Positions 47,137 through 56,185 of a stretch of DNA of 64,000 nucleotides are shown piece after piece. A program made the position numbers and the translations under genes. Origin of the DNA: Methylocella sp. (GTDB lineage Bacteria > Pseudomonadota > Alphaproteobacteria > Rhizobiales > Beijerinckiaceae); the NCBI GenBank assembly GCA_037200525.1, contig JBBCGG010000001.1, positions 2,212,501 to 2,276,500 on the forward strand, given 5' to 3'. Position 1 is the first letter of the stretch, and every line of letters starts with the position of its first letter. The notes below the pieces were generated by a model. The model saw only the letters and a list, made by a program, of their open reading frames with translations. It made no database searches and was not told the origin of the DNA.

Positions 47137-47785
47137 GCCGTTGTGACGAATTCGGCGTTTGGGGGATTCTCGCGAGGATCTTTCCATGATTCAAGGCTGA
47201 TTTTTGGAGATCAGCCTTGATGATTCGGGATGTCGATGCGCTGCGAGACGATCAATGGGAGCGGCTTTGTGATCTTGTGCCAGGCGGAAGAGCCGGCCAG
47301 CGCGGGCCGCGCTGCGACAATCGACGCTTCGTCGACGCGCTGTTATGGATGGCCCGCTCGGGCGGCCGCTGGCGCGATCTGCCCGAACGCTTCGGCGACC
47401 ATCAGGCGGTGAAACGCCGCTACTATCGCTGGATCGAGCGCGGCGCCTTGGACGGATTTCTTGAGGCATTCACCGCCGAGGCCGATCTCGAATGGCTGAT
47501 GATCGACTCAACAATCGTGCGCGCCCATCAGCACGCGGCCGGCGCAAGGATCGCCAAAGGGGGGCGGATGCCCAAGGCCTGGGCCGCTCTCGCGGTGGTT
47601 TGAGCACCAAAATCCACGCCGCGACAGACGCGCTCGGCAACCCCGTTCGGCTCCTTCTCGGACCTGGGCAGCGCAACGACATCACAAAAGCGCACGCCCT
47701 GATCGAAGGCTTTGCGGCCGATGCGATCATCGCCGATAAAGGTTATGACGCCAATCACTTGCGCAAGGCTGTTCTTAACTACTGC
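47137..47785 (+). mobile_element. Internally deleted IS5-family element (649 bp) inside the SARP gene
   Basis: The element is flanked by CTAG on both sides (47133-47136 and 47786-47789), and removing it joins VDPR to DPAAH in the regulator. The ends share a loose inverted repeat (GCCGTTGTGACGAA against GCAGTAGTTAAGAA). It differs from the 831-bp IS in sequence. It is shorter than a full IS of this group because the 3' part of the transposase is missing. Confidence 0.75.
47217..47785 (+). pseudogene. IS5-family transposase, C-terminally deleted
   Basis: The first frame (ATG 47220) holds LRDDQWERLCDLVPG, WRDLPERFGDHQAVKRRYYRW and the first Asp in LMIDSTIVRAHQHAAG. After an A3G6 run near 47560, where frameshifting is expected, the next frame continues RSRGGLSTKIHAATDALGNP and the second Asp in IIADKGYDANHLRKAV, then runs into the IS end. 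The Glu-containing C-terminal part (the R-x-x-E-x-F/x-N-K-L region) is lost, so it cannot transpose itself. Confidence 0.82.
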
Positions 47786-49317
47786 CTAGGATCGACCGCC
47801 AATCCTTGTCCGGCAGTCTCAAACGCTAAAGCAATCTCGCGTTCACGTTCGCGCGCTTGCAGCAGGAAGGTATTTTGAAAATGCGTGGTCGATAACCCCG
47901 CATAGCTTCGTGAGAACGTGGGGTCGAGGGTTATCGCTCTGGTGAAGAACTCCTGCGCCTCACGATTGCTGCCAATGGTAAAGCGGTGCATTTGGGCCAG
48001 CCCGAGATGGTACGCCTGCCACGCATCGAGCGACGCAGGCGGCGTGAGCAGGGCGCGGCTGCGTTCAATGAGGTGAATTTCCGCGTCAAGACCCATGACG
48101 ATCCGCGCGGCCAAGAGGGGAGGCGCGGAAAAGGAATCAACGGCGTTGCAGCTGAGCTCATCCGCCCAAAAGATGCGAGCGCTCTTGGGGTCGATGAGCT
48201 CGATCGAAACAATATATCTCTTGCGGTCGCGCCGAAGATGGCCAGAGGCGACATATTGCGCATTCACCAGCGCAGCCGCGGCTGCGGTTGTTTGGCTTCG
48301 CAACAGAAAAGCCGTGCCCCGGGCGATAATGCTGATGCTTCGCAGTTTCGCGATGCCAAATATGATGTCGCTAGTAACGTTGTCCGCGTCTACAACGCCC
48401 TCCGGCGTCGCAGCCGTGAACGGCATCACCAGGATCGTCGGCCGGCGCGTGCGCACTGCTTGTTGGTCTGACGCAACGTCAAGGTGCGCGACATTGACCA
48501 AACTCATTTCAGCCGGCTTCGAAACCGACCGTTGCGCCGCCTCGAAAGTTGACTTGAGTGATGTCGGATCAATGCCTTCGCTCTGAAAATGCGCGAGGGA
48601 TGCATCGATCTGGCGCTCGGCCGCGGCACACAGCCCGCGGCGAAGCAGCGCGCGAATGAGTTCAATGTGCGCTGCTTCGTCGAACGGCGCAACTTCGATG
48701 CGCTCCCGCAATACTTCAATGCGGTCGTCGCTCTCCGGCGGCAGGATGATGCTGAGTCGTTCGAGTAGCTGTTGCTGCAATTGACCAAAGCGGTGGCGCT
48801 GGCCTCCGGCAGGCGCAGCGGGACCCCGTTCTGGATGACCTGCAATGGTCCCAGCAAGAGCACGCGGTGCGCCGATGGGCTCGCGATTTCCATGGCCGCT
48901 CCAACGCTCGCTCCAATGGCGGCGGTGTACGACCTCCGAACAGGAAGCCCAGACGTCGCCGGGCGAGTTACGAAAGTATCACATTGACGGGGCGCGCCCA
49001 AGATAAAGATCTTGAATGAAATCAATATAGTAGATGTTATCACGGGATCGTGATCACGAGATCGTGACCAAGGTACAGAACCCTGCTGCCTTCGATCGAT
49101 GCCGAATTCGTCAACCCGACCCACCGCGGCAGGGCTGCGGCTGTGCGGGAATTGGAAGACGTCAGCCATGGTTGCAGAAGAGGTGAATGTATCGCCGGCC
49201 GCGCGCGCGGGCCTTTGGCCATATAGGGTTACGTCAGGCGCTGGTTGTTGCGCCAGATCTCTCGTAAGTGGCCGCTCAAATGATCAGGCTTTAATGTTAA
49301 TTGGCTGGAGGTCACGA

Positions 49318-49821
49318 ATGTTGGAAGCGCATACCGAACAACTCGCGAAGGAATCTTTTTGCTCTCCTTGCGGCAATGCAAGGAACGCCGCGTCAAAGGT
49401 ATCCGTTCTCGTCGAAGAAACCGTGAGCCGCGAAAAGCAAAACCCTATCGACGAGCCCGAACCTATCCGCGAGATCCTGATGCGCGTCGGCGACAAATGG
49501 ACGGTCGTGATTTTGACGGCATTGAGAGAGAAGCGCATGCGCTTCAAGGATCTTCACCGAGCCGGACAGGGGATTTCGCAGCGCGTGCTTACTGCAAGCC
49601 TCAGGAGTCTTGAACAGGATGGCCTGCTGTTGCGGACCGCTTATCCAACAGTTCCGCCGCGTGTGGAATATGAATTGTCCGACCGCGGGCATTCGTTGAG
49701 AGAGGTCCTTGACCTAGTCGGAGCATGGATGTCGACTCATCGACCTGCCATTGAGGCGTCTCGGCGATGTTTCGACTCAGAGCGCGGATGCCCTGGGAAG
49801 CCTGCGCTTATCAAATGGTAG
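49318..49821 (+). CDS. HxlR-family transcriptional regulator (copy 1)
   Basis: ATG 49318 with GGAG eight bases upstream gives 167 residues. The HxlR winged helix is plain: IREILMRVGDKWTVVILTALREKRMRFKDLHRAGQGISQRVLTASLRSLEQDGLL, then PTVPPRVEYELSDRGHSLREVLDLVGAWM. Two cysteines in FCSPCGNA could sense thiol stress, as in HypR and YodB. It is about 90% identical at DNA level over 390 bp to the gene at 52027. Confidence 0.92.
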   Translation: MLEAHTEQLAKESFCSPCGNARNAASKVSVLVEETVSREKQNPIDEPEPIREILMRVGDKWTVVILTALREKRMRFKDLHRAGQGISQRVLTASLRSLEQDGLLLRTAYPTVPPRVEYELSDRGHSLREVLDLVGAWMSTHRPAIEASRRCFDSERGCPGKPALIKW

Positions 49822-50010
49822 GTAACTATGCGAAAAGTGCCTTCTTGTGCTTCCACCGGAGCAGATGATACCTCATCGGCGCGGCCGTTTCGGCAATACA
49901 ATCACTCGATGAAAATGAATGCGGGCTCGCTCCGTATTGCGAATGCGCTTGTCGGTCATTTGCATCAGCCTTGTTGCGAAAACCGCAGATAGAATAAAGA
50001 GGCCGCCTAG

Positions 50011-50841
50011 GCTCAGGACTCATTGATTGAGATAGAAGAGGACGGCGGCTGCGATGCAGATGGCGGAGAAGAAGGTGTGGGCGCATCGATCATAGCGGGT
50101 TGCGATGCGCCGCCAGTCCTTGAGCTTGGCGAACATGTTCTCGATTTTGTGACGCTGGCGGTAGAGCGTCTTGTCATAGGCAATGGGAAGCTTGCGGCTT
50201 CTGGTTGGCGGGATGCAGGGCTCGACGCCCCTGGCCTTCAGCGCGGCGCGGAACCAGTTGCTGTCGTAGCCCCTGTCGGCGATCAACATTGAAGCGGGCG
50301 GTAAAGCCTTGAGCATCAGCCGCGCGCCCTTGTGGTCGCTCATCTGGCCCTCCGAGAGCAACATGACGAGGGGCTTGCCGGCGCCGTCGCAAACGACGTG
50401 GAGCTTCGAGTTCAGTCCGCCTTTCGTGCGCCCGATACGGCGGGGAAGAGCCCCTTTTTGAGCAGGCTCGCCGCTGTGCGATGCGCCTTCAGATGCGTGG
50501 CGTCGATCATGATGCGCTCGGGCTTTGGACCTTCGCCAGCGAGCGCGGCGAATATGCGGTCGAAGACGCCGAGCCGGCTCCAGCGGATGAAGCGATTGTA
50601 AAGCGTCTTGTGCGGCCCGTAATCCTTGGGCGCATCTTTCCATTGCAGGCCGTTGCGGATCACATAGACGATTCCGCTGACCACCCGACGGTCGTCAACC
50701 CGCGGAACGCCATGCGACAGAGGAAAATGCGGCGCAAGCCGCGCCATCTGCCGCTCGCCCAACAAAAACAAATCACTCATCCCAGCCTCCCCATGCGGAG
50801 ACCAGGAATCACATCTCAGGCAAATTTAATAGGTCCTGAGC
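50011..50841 (-). mobile_element. IS5-family element, IS427-like, 831 bp (copy 2)
   Basis: Same ends and same length as copy 1 at 34248 but in inverted orientation, flanked by CTAG duplications at 50007-50010 and 50842-50845. The two proteins it encodes are identical to those of copy 1. Each copy has its own target duplication, so they inserted independently. Confidence 0.95.
50020..50780 (-). CDS. IS5-family transposase (two frames), copy 2
   Basis: The first frame (50780 to 50412) and the -1 frame (to 50020) give the same proteins as copy 1, with the A5G4 slippery run at 50451-50459. DDE residues are present in MIDATHLKAH, IADRGYDS and RHKIENMFAKL. Confidence 0.92.
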
Positions 50842-50983
50842 CTAGACTCGAACACATAAACTCGCGTGGAGGGGTCATTTTGATGCGTCGAAAGCGCCTG
50901 AAGGCGCGTCGGGGTAAATAGAAATGCTGTGAAAAGGAGAAGCGTCTGGCCCTTAATCCGTCGTTCCTCAGGTTTTCGCCGTA

Positions 50984-51463
50984 GTGCAAAAGCTTAATGA
51001 TCTTATTCGCTCGCTCGGAGGCGCCATCGACGTCATTGCGATCGCGTCGATCGTGAGTGGCGACGCACAGTTGGAAGCTTTGCGTAAACAGGAAATCGCA
51101 ACCGAGGCCACCGTGGTTCAAATCATATCATCCGACCACTTGCTAGCCTATTCTTGTGCAGGTCGAGGCGACGTGAATGTCGACCTGGTGGATGCGAAAG
51201 CGCTTATCGGCGAACTCGCGCTGCTAGCTAGTCCGTTTGAGGGTTTCAGCATTGCGAGCTCACCGACTGCGCCAACTCTGCGAACTGCCCGGACGCTATT
51301 GACGCAAGCACTCTCGAATCTGATCGGCCATGCGATCAGGTCTGCCGAGGCGCGTCTTTCGGCCTCAAAGTCCTGTCGCCGCTTAAAGTGCCGCCCATTA
51401 ACGAACGGCTTTTGCCGAGGCTGGATACACAGTGGAACGAATAATGAAATCGCTGATGAATGA
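50984..51463 (+). CDS. Hypothetical protein, doubtful
   Basis: An open frame of 159 residues starting with GTG (QKLNDLIRSLGGAIDVIAIA ... SPTAPTLRTARTLLTQALSNLIGH). The last part faintly resembles the N-box region of HWE histidine kinases (LHELATNA-like), but no clear motif is left. It overlaps the start of the DUF417 gene. It may be a decayed kinase fragment or noise. Confidence 0.3.
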   Translation: MQKLNDLIRSLGGAIDVIAIASIVSGDAQLEALRKQEIATEATVVQIISSDHLLAYSCAGRGDVNVDLVDAKALIGELALLASPFEGFSIASSPTAPTLRTARTLLTQALSNLIGHAIRSAEARLSASKSCRRLKCRPLTNGFCRGWIHSGTNNEIADE

Positions 51464-51962
51464 CCGGCCGAGCCTCATGATAAAAATTCTGACGAAGTCA
51501 GGTCTTCTCACGGAGGGTCTCGATTATCACCTCATCCGCACCGCGATGGTGATCATATTTATATTCTTTGGATATCAAAAATGGTTTGAGTATGAGGCGC
51601 AGGTCTTGATACCTTACAGCAGCAACGGCCCGCTTATTTCTTGGATGTATCCAGTTTTCGGAGTTCGGGGGGCCAGTTGGTTTTTGGGGGCGTCGGAGTG
51701 GCTGATTGGCGCGCTCTTGTTCGTGGGGTTTTGGAATAAAAAACTAGGAATCCTCGGGGCCATCGGCTCGACCGTTGCATTTGTGATGACGGTGACGATC
51801 ATTCCATTCATGCCGAATGGCTGGGCGGCTTCAGCTGGTGGGTTTCCGGCGATGACGGGCAACGTTCCGTTCCTCATGAAGGATGTGGCGCTCCTGGCTG
51901 CATCAATCTACTTGCTGAGGCAAGATGTGCCACGGGTGTCTCCAGCCGCCAACGTCAAATGA
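51444..51962 (+). CDS. DUF417 family membrane protein (YkgB/RclC-like)
   Basis: A 172-residue inner-membrane protein with about four segments (LIRTAMVIIFIFFGYQKWFEYEAQ, WFLGASEWLIGALLFVGFW, LGAIGSTVAFVMTVTIIPFM, LMKDVALLAASIYLL). The FGYQKWFEYEA motif is conserved in DUF417, the family of E. coli RclC, which helps survive reactive chlorine species. It is followed by an HxlR regulator, so oxidant or electrophile control is plausible. ATG 51444 is chosen; a GTG four codons upstream is an alternative. Confidence 0.88.
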   Translation: MKSLMNDRPSLMIKILTKSGLLTEGLDYHLIRTAMVIIFIFFGYQKWFEYEAQVLIPYSSNGPLISWMYPVFGVRGASWFLGASEWLIGALLFVGFWNKKLGILGAIGSTVAFVMTVTIIPFMPNGWAASAGGFPAMTGNVPFLMKDVALLAASIYLLRQDVPRVSPAANVK

Positions 51963-52026
51963 GTCAGTCAGGATGTTTTGGAGCGACAGGTCGACGTCGG
52001 GCTCGCCGGCGGCATAGGTCGAAACT

Positions 52027-52425
52027 GTGAGCAGCGAAAAGCCAAATCCTATCGAAGAGCACGAACCTATCCGCGAGATCCTGACCCGCGTCGGCGACAA
52101 ATGGACGATCGTGATTTTGACGGCGTTGAGAGAGAAGCGTATGCGCTTCACGGATCTCCACCGAGCCGGACAAGGCATCTCGCAGCGCGTGCTTACCGCG
52201 AGCCTCAGGAGTCTTGAACGGGACGGCTTACTGTTGCGGACCGTCTATCCAACAGTTCCGCCGCGCGTGGAATATGAATTGTCCGAACGCGGGCATTCGT
52301 TGAGAGAGGTCCTTGACCTAGTTGGAGCATGGATGGCGACGCATCGGCCTGCCATTGAAATGTCTCGGCGACGTTTCGACTCAGAACGCGAAAGCCAGGA
52401 GAAGCCTGAACTTATCAGGTGGTGA
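52027..52425 (+). CDS. HxlR-family transcriptional regulator (copy 2)
   Basis: GTG start, 132 residues: IREILTRVGDKWTIVILTALREKRMRFTDLHRAGQGISQRVL and PTVPPRVEYELSERGHSLREVLDLV are almost the same as in copy 1 at 49318, but without the Cys-containing N-terminal extension. It lies 64 bp after the DUF417 gene and precedes the hydrolase run, which it may regulate. Confidence 0.9.
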   Translation: MSSEKPNPIEEHEPIREILTRVGDKWTIVILTALREKRMRFTDLHRAGQGISQRVLTASLRSLERDGLLLRTVYPTVPPRVEYELSERGHSLREVLDLVGAWMATHRPAIEMSRRRFDSERESQEKPELIRW

Positions 52426-52524
52426 GCAAGCCCATCGGCGTCAGGAGCTTGGGGTGCCTGATTCCGTTCTGTCGGTGGCAATCAGGTTGAGGACCTTTCG
52501 GTCCCGTTCAGAAGGAGGGCGAGG

Positions 52525-53220
52525 ATGTTCTCGAATGGTGTGAGTGTCGTGCTTGCCCACGGCGCCTGGGCGGACGGATCAAGCTGGGCGAAGATCATCG
52601 AGCCATTGGCGGCCAATAGGGTCAATGTGGCGGCGGCCCCGCTGCCGCTGACATCGTTCCGCGACGACGTGACGGCGCTCGATCGAACGCTGGAGCGGGT
52701 AGCGGGACGGGTTGTCCTCGTCGGTCACGCCTACACCGGCGCCGTCATCGCGGCGACACGCAGCGAGAAGGTTAAAGCGCTCGTCTATGTGGCGGCGCTT
52801 GCTCCGGATGAAGGCGAGACGGTAGCGGACGTCTTCTACCGCACCGAGCCGCATCCGCAGGCGCCTAAGCTCGCGCCCGATGATTATGGATTGATCTACC
52901 TGCCCGAGACGGCCTTCGCCGCCGCTTTCGCGCAAAACGCGTCGACAGCGGAACTGAATGTGCTGGCGGCGGTCCAACGGCCGATTTCGCACGCCTGCAT
53001 CACCGACCCGATGGAGCGACCCCTGTGGAAGTACCGGCCGAGCTGGTTCCTGGTGGCCGAGCAGGACCGCATGATCGTTTGGGAGAACCAGCGCTTTATG
53101 GCGGAGCGGATGAAGGCGCGGATCCATTCACATCCGGTCGATCACGCGCCGCTGGTGACCGCGCCCTCGGTCGTCCTCGACATCATCCGCGAGGCGATCG
53201 ATCAAGTCGTCGCGGGCTGA
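52525..53220 (+). CDS. Alpha/beta hydrolase-like protein with Ala in place of the nucleophilic Ser
   Basis: A 231-residue protein, RBS GGAGGGCGAGG. The fold is of the EstC/salicylate-esterase-like group: VVLAHGAWADGSSWAKIIEPL, then VVLVGHAYTGAVIAATR where GHSxG is expected, late acid in VAEQDRMI and His in HPVDHAPLVTAPS. The nucleophile position holds Ala, so ester hydrolysis by the usual mechanism is unlikely; other activities, such as a lyase or a binding role, are possible. First gene of the downstream run. Confidence 0.85.
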   Translation: MFSNGVSVVLAHGAWADGSSWAKIIEPLAANRVNVAAAPLPLTSFRDDVTALDRTLERVAGRVVLVGHAYTGAVIAATRSEKVKALVYVAALAPDEGETVADVFYRTEPHPQAPKLAPDDYGLIYLPETAFAAAFAQNASTAELNVLAAVQRPISHACITDPMERPLWKYRPSWFLVAEQDRMIVWENQRFMAERMKARIHSHPVDHAPLVTAPSVVLDIIREAIDQVVAG

Positions 53221-53355
53221 CGACCGCCGTTTTCCGCATAAACCCGGCGAAGCCTCTGTCGTAACCAAGTCGGCCGCCGTCGCCGGGTTTCTTCGCCAGC
53301 TAAACAGCTCTCTCAAATCCGATTTAGTAGCACTGCCCAGCAAAGGAAAATCGCC

Positions 53356-54201
53356 ATGACCGCCATCAACTATCGCACAGCCGACGTGGACGGCCTTAAG
53401 ATCTTTTATCGCGAGGCGGGCGCGCCAAATGCGCCGAAGCTTCTGTTGCTGCATGGCTTCCCGAGCGCAGGCCACACGTTCCGCGATTTGATGCCATTGC
53501 TCGCCGACCGCTTCCACATCATCGCTCCCGATCTGCCGGGCTTCGGAAACTCCGACATGCCGGACCGCGGCCATAGCTTCGAGCGGGTCGCGGACACGAT
53601 CGATCGCTTCACCGAGATTGTCGGCTTCGATCGCTACGCCCTCTATGTGTTCGACTACGGTGCGCCGACTGGCTTTCGGCTTGCAGTCAAGCATCCGGAC
53701 CGGATCACAGCGATCATTTCCCAGAACGGCAACGCGTACGAGGAGGGGCTCAGCGACGGCTGGAATCCGATCCGAGCTTATTGGCAGGATGCGTCACCGG
53801 CCAACCGCGAGGCTTTGCGCGCCTTTCTGAAGCCCGAGACGACCATCTGGCAATACACGCACGGCGTCCCGGACGTGACGAGGGTCTCCCCGGACGGCTA
53901 CTCACTCGACAATTTTTACCTGACCCGGCCCGGAGCCGACGAGGCCCAGCTCGACCTGTTCGGCGACTATAAGAGCAACGTCGCACTCTACCCGACCTTC
54001 CAAGCGTATTTCCGGACCCACAAGCCGCCTTTCCTCGCGGTGTGGGGCAAGAACGATCCGTTCTTTCTGCCGCCAGGAGCCGAGGCGTTCAAGCGCGACA
54101 TCCCAAACGCGATCGTCCGCTTCTTCGATACCGGCCATTTCGCGCTTGAGACCCATGCCACGGAGATCGCGGCTGCGATCCGCAACTTCCTTCCCGGCTG
54201 A
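53356..54201 (+). CDS. Alpha/beta hydrolase with Asp nucleophile (haloalkane dehalogenase/epoxide hydrolase type)
   Basis: A 281-residue protein, RBS AAAGGAAAA. HGFPSAGHTFRDLM oxyanion loop, PDLPGFGNSD, and nucleophile elbow ALYVFDYGAPTGFRLA with Asp in the GxDxG position. The acid/His pair is in AVWGKNDPFFLPPGA and FFDTGHFALETHA. Asp nucleophiles are found in haloalkane dehalogenases, epoxide hydrolases and fluoroacetate dehalogenases. Without the second halide-stabilising Trp clearly placed, the exact reaction is open. Confidence 0.9.
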   Translation: MTAINYRTADVDGLKIFYREAGAPNAPKLLLLHGFPSAGHTFRDLMPLLADRFHIIAPDLPGFGNSDMPDRGHSFERVADTIDRFTEIVGFDRYALYVFDYGAPTGFRLAVKHPDRITAIISQNGNAYEEGLSDGWNPIRAYWQDASPANREALRAFLKPETTIWQYTHGVPDVTRVSPDGYSLDNFYLTRPGADEAQLDLFGDYKSNVALYPTFQAYFRTHKPPFLAVWGKNDPFFLPPGAEAFKRDIPNAIVRFFDTGHFALETHATEIAAAIRNFLPG

Positions 54202-54231
54202 TTTCGCAACCTAACTCACGGAGAGTTTGTT

Positions 54232-55206
54232 ATGCGCGCCATCGTTCTCGAGAAATTCGGCGGCCTGGACAGCCTCGTCTACAAGGACATTCCGGAACCC
54301 GAGCCTAGACCCGGCTACGTCGTCATCGAGATCAAGGCTTTCGGCATCAACCATGCCGAGATCCATATGCGTCGCGGCGAATGGGCTGAGGCTGCGCCGG
54401 TTAGCGGCATCGAGTGCGTGGGCCTCGTGAAATCCTGCCCCGGCGGCGAGTTTCCGGTCGGGGCTAAGGTGGCGGCCCTGATGGGCGGGCTTGGCCGCAC
54501 GATCAACGGCAGCTACGCTGAATATACTTGTGCGCCGGTCTCCAACGTCGCGCTGATCGAGGCGGACCTGCCGTGGGCCGAGCTTGCAGCGATCCCCGAG
54601 ACTTACGCCACCGCCTGGACTTGCCTGTACCAGAATCTCACAATCGAAAAAGGACAATTGCTTGTCATTCGCGGTGCGACCTCGTCCTTCGGACAGGCCG
54701 CGCTCAAGATGACGGTCAACGCTGGGGCTCGAGTGATCGCGACGACCCGCAGCCGCGAACGGTTCGCCCTGCTGGAAGAGCTAGGGGCCGAGCGCTGTGA
54801 GATTGAGCGCCGCGATCTCTCGAAACACATCCCCGAGGCGAAGAATATCGACGCCGTGCTGGACCTCGTTGGCAACAGCGTTGTGCTCGACTCTCTCGCC
54901 GTGCTGCGTCGGGGAGGCCGTTCCTGCCTGGCGGGTTGGCTTGGCGGGCTCGATCCGATCCCCGACTTCAACCCGCTGCTGCAGATGCCGAGCGGCGTCT
55001 ACCTGACTTTCTTCGGCAGCTTCGTGTTCGGCGCGCCTGGCTTCCCCCTCTCGGACGTGCCGCTGCAGCAGATCGCGGCTGATGCCGCCGCTGGTCGGCT
55101 CGACGTGAAGCCGGTCCGGATCTTCCGCTTCGAGGAGATCCGTGAAGCGCACCGGGCCATGGAGGCCAACGAGGCCCGCGGAAAGATGGTCGTGGTCCAC
55201 GACTAA
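54232..55206 (+). CDS. Zinc-independent MDR-family alcohol dehydrogenase/quinone reductase
   Basis: A 324-residue medium-chain reductase starting MRAIVLEKFGGLDSLVYKDIPEPEPRPGYVVIEI. The coenzyme domain is at VIRGATSSFGQAALKMTVNAGARVIATTRS (AxxSxxG/A variant of GxGxxG), and there are no structural Zn cysteines. The family reduces quinones or alpha,beta-unsaturated carbonyls with NADPH. 30 bp behind the hydrolase and 31 bp ahead of the SDR, so one transcript. Confidence 0.92.
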   Translation: MRAIVLEKFGGLDSLVYKDIPEPEPRPGYVVIEIKAFGINHAEIHMRRGEWAEAAPVSGIECVGLVKSCPGGEFPVGAKVAALMGGLGRTINGSYAEYTCAPVSNVALIEADLPWAELAAIPETYATAWTCLYQNLTIEKGQLLVIRGATSSFGQAALKMTVNAGARVIATTRSRERFALLEELGAERCEIERRDLSKHIPEAKNIDAVLDLVGNSVVLDSLAVLRRGGRSCLAGWLGGLDPIPDFNPLLQMPSGVYLTFFGSFVFGAPGFPLSDVPLQQIAADAAAGRLDVKPVRIFRFEEIREAHRAMEANEARGKMVVVHD

Positions 55207-55237
55207 GGCCAAGACCTTGAAATAACGGAGATCCCCA

Positions 55238-56008
55238 ATGTCGAAGTCAGTCGCTATCATCACGGGCGCCAGCCAGGGCATCGGCCGATCGACGGCGGTC
55301 CGTCTCGCGCGCGATTTCTCCGCGCTGGTCCTGGTTGCGCGGAATCGCGTCAATCTGGATCAGACGGCCGAAGCGGTCAGGGGCGTCGGAGCAGAGGCAT
55401 TGGTCATCGACGCTGATCTGGCCCAGCCAGAAGCCGCGCAGGCCGTGGTTGATCAAGCCTTGGCGGCCTTCGGCCGCATCGACGCGCTCCTCAACATCGC
55501 GGGCGCAGTGCCGCAGATCGACCTGTTCGAGATGACCGACGCGCAGTGGAACGGCGCGCTCGCGCTGAAACTGCACGGCGCGCGTCGGCTCACGATCGCG
55601 GCGTGGCCGGCGCTGCAGGCGGCGAAGGGCGCCGTGGTTCTGATGTCGGGCAATTCGGCGCTGTTTCCGAAGGCGCCCTATGCGGCCGTTGGCACGATTA
55701 ACGCTGCGATCGTCGCCTTGGCGAAGGCCTTCTCCGATCGCGGCATCACCGACGGCGTGCAAGTCAACAGCGTCCTTCCCGGCCCGGTTATGACCGGCCG
55801 CCGCCGCTCGTACCTCGAGCACTGGGCGCCATCGCATAACATGACGGTGGAGGAGGCGACGTCCAACTTCCCCAAGGAGGCCGGCATCGCCCGCTACGGC
55901 GAGCCGGAGGAGATCGCGGAGCTGATGGCCTTCCTTGTGTCGCCGGGCGCCCGATGGATGACCGGCTCGATGCTCCGCATGGATGGCGGGGAGGTGAAGT
56001 CGATCTAG
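55238..56008 (+). CDS. SDR family oxidoreductase, catalytic Lys not conserved
   Basis: A 256-residue protein with TGASQGIG, LLNIAGAVPQIDLFEMTD (normally NNAG), and LMSGNSALFPKAPYAAVGTINAAIVALAKAF. The Tyr is present but the Lys four residues later is Gly (YAAVG). The C-terminus (MTGSMLRMDGGEVKSI) is normal. SDRs of this subfamily without YxxxK may not reduce by the standard mechanism. Same transcript as the MDR gene. Confidence 0.88.
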   Translation: MSKSVAIITGASQGIGRSTAVRLARDFSALVLVARNRVNLDQTAEAVRGVGAEALVIDADLAQPEAAQAVVDQALAAFGRIDALLNIAGAVPQIDLFEMTDAQWNGALALKLHGARRLTIAAWPALQAAKGAVVLMSGNSALFPKAPYAAVGTINAAIVALAKAFSDRGITDGVQVNSVLPGPVMTGRRRSYLEHWAPSHNMTVEEATSNFPKEAGIARYGEPEEIAELMAFLVSPGARWMTGSMLRMDGGEVKSI

Positions 56009-56185
56009 CCAAATTTACGAGTGGGAAACGCCGCCCTTCGTCTTCGACCAGGATTCAACCATGAGCCGTCGCTGCAATTACTCCGTTACTCCGGTCCCTC
56101 GTCGTCATTCTGCCCGGCCCGCATGCAGTCCCGTGCGCCGGCGTCCGCGCCAGTGGCTGCCGGCGTCATCAGAAAGGAAATAATT

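Larger units (their letters stand above)
46619..48893 (-). pseudogene. SARP/BTAD-type transcriptional regulator, broken by deletion and IS insertion
   Basis: The N-terminal piece (from ATG 48893) reads HRVLLLGPLQVIQNGVPLRL, typical of the start of SARP proteins. A BTAD domain follows after a jump (QQQLLERLSIILPPESDDRIEVL, FDEAAHIELIRALLRRGLCAAAERQ), then an adenylate-cyclase-associated TPR module (RPTILVMPFTAATPEG, YVASGHLRRDRKRYIVSIEL, AYHLGLAQMHRFTIG). The frame ends at 47790 where a defective IS sits at 47137-47785, and resumes as DPAAHCAMGRALWLRREHES with TPRs to 46619. The winged helix after the N-terminal strand is deleted, so it is dead. Confidence 0.8.

Noticed and set aside
34244-50845. 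Composite transposon bounded by two IS5 copies
   Set aside because: Each copy has its own CTAG duplication, so they moved singly; a composite would have one duplication at the outer ends only.
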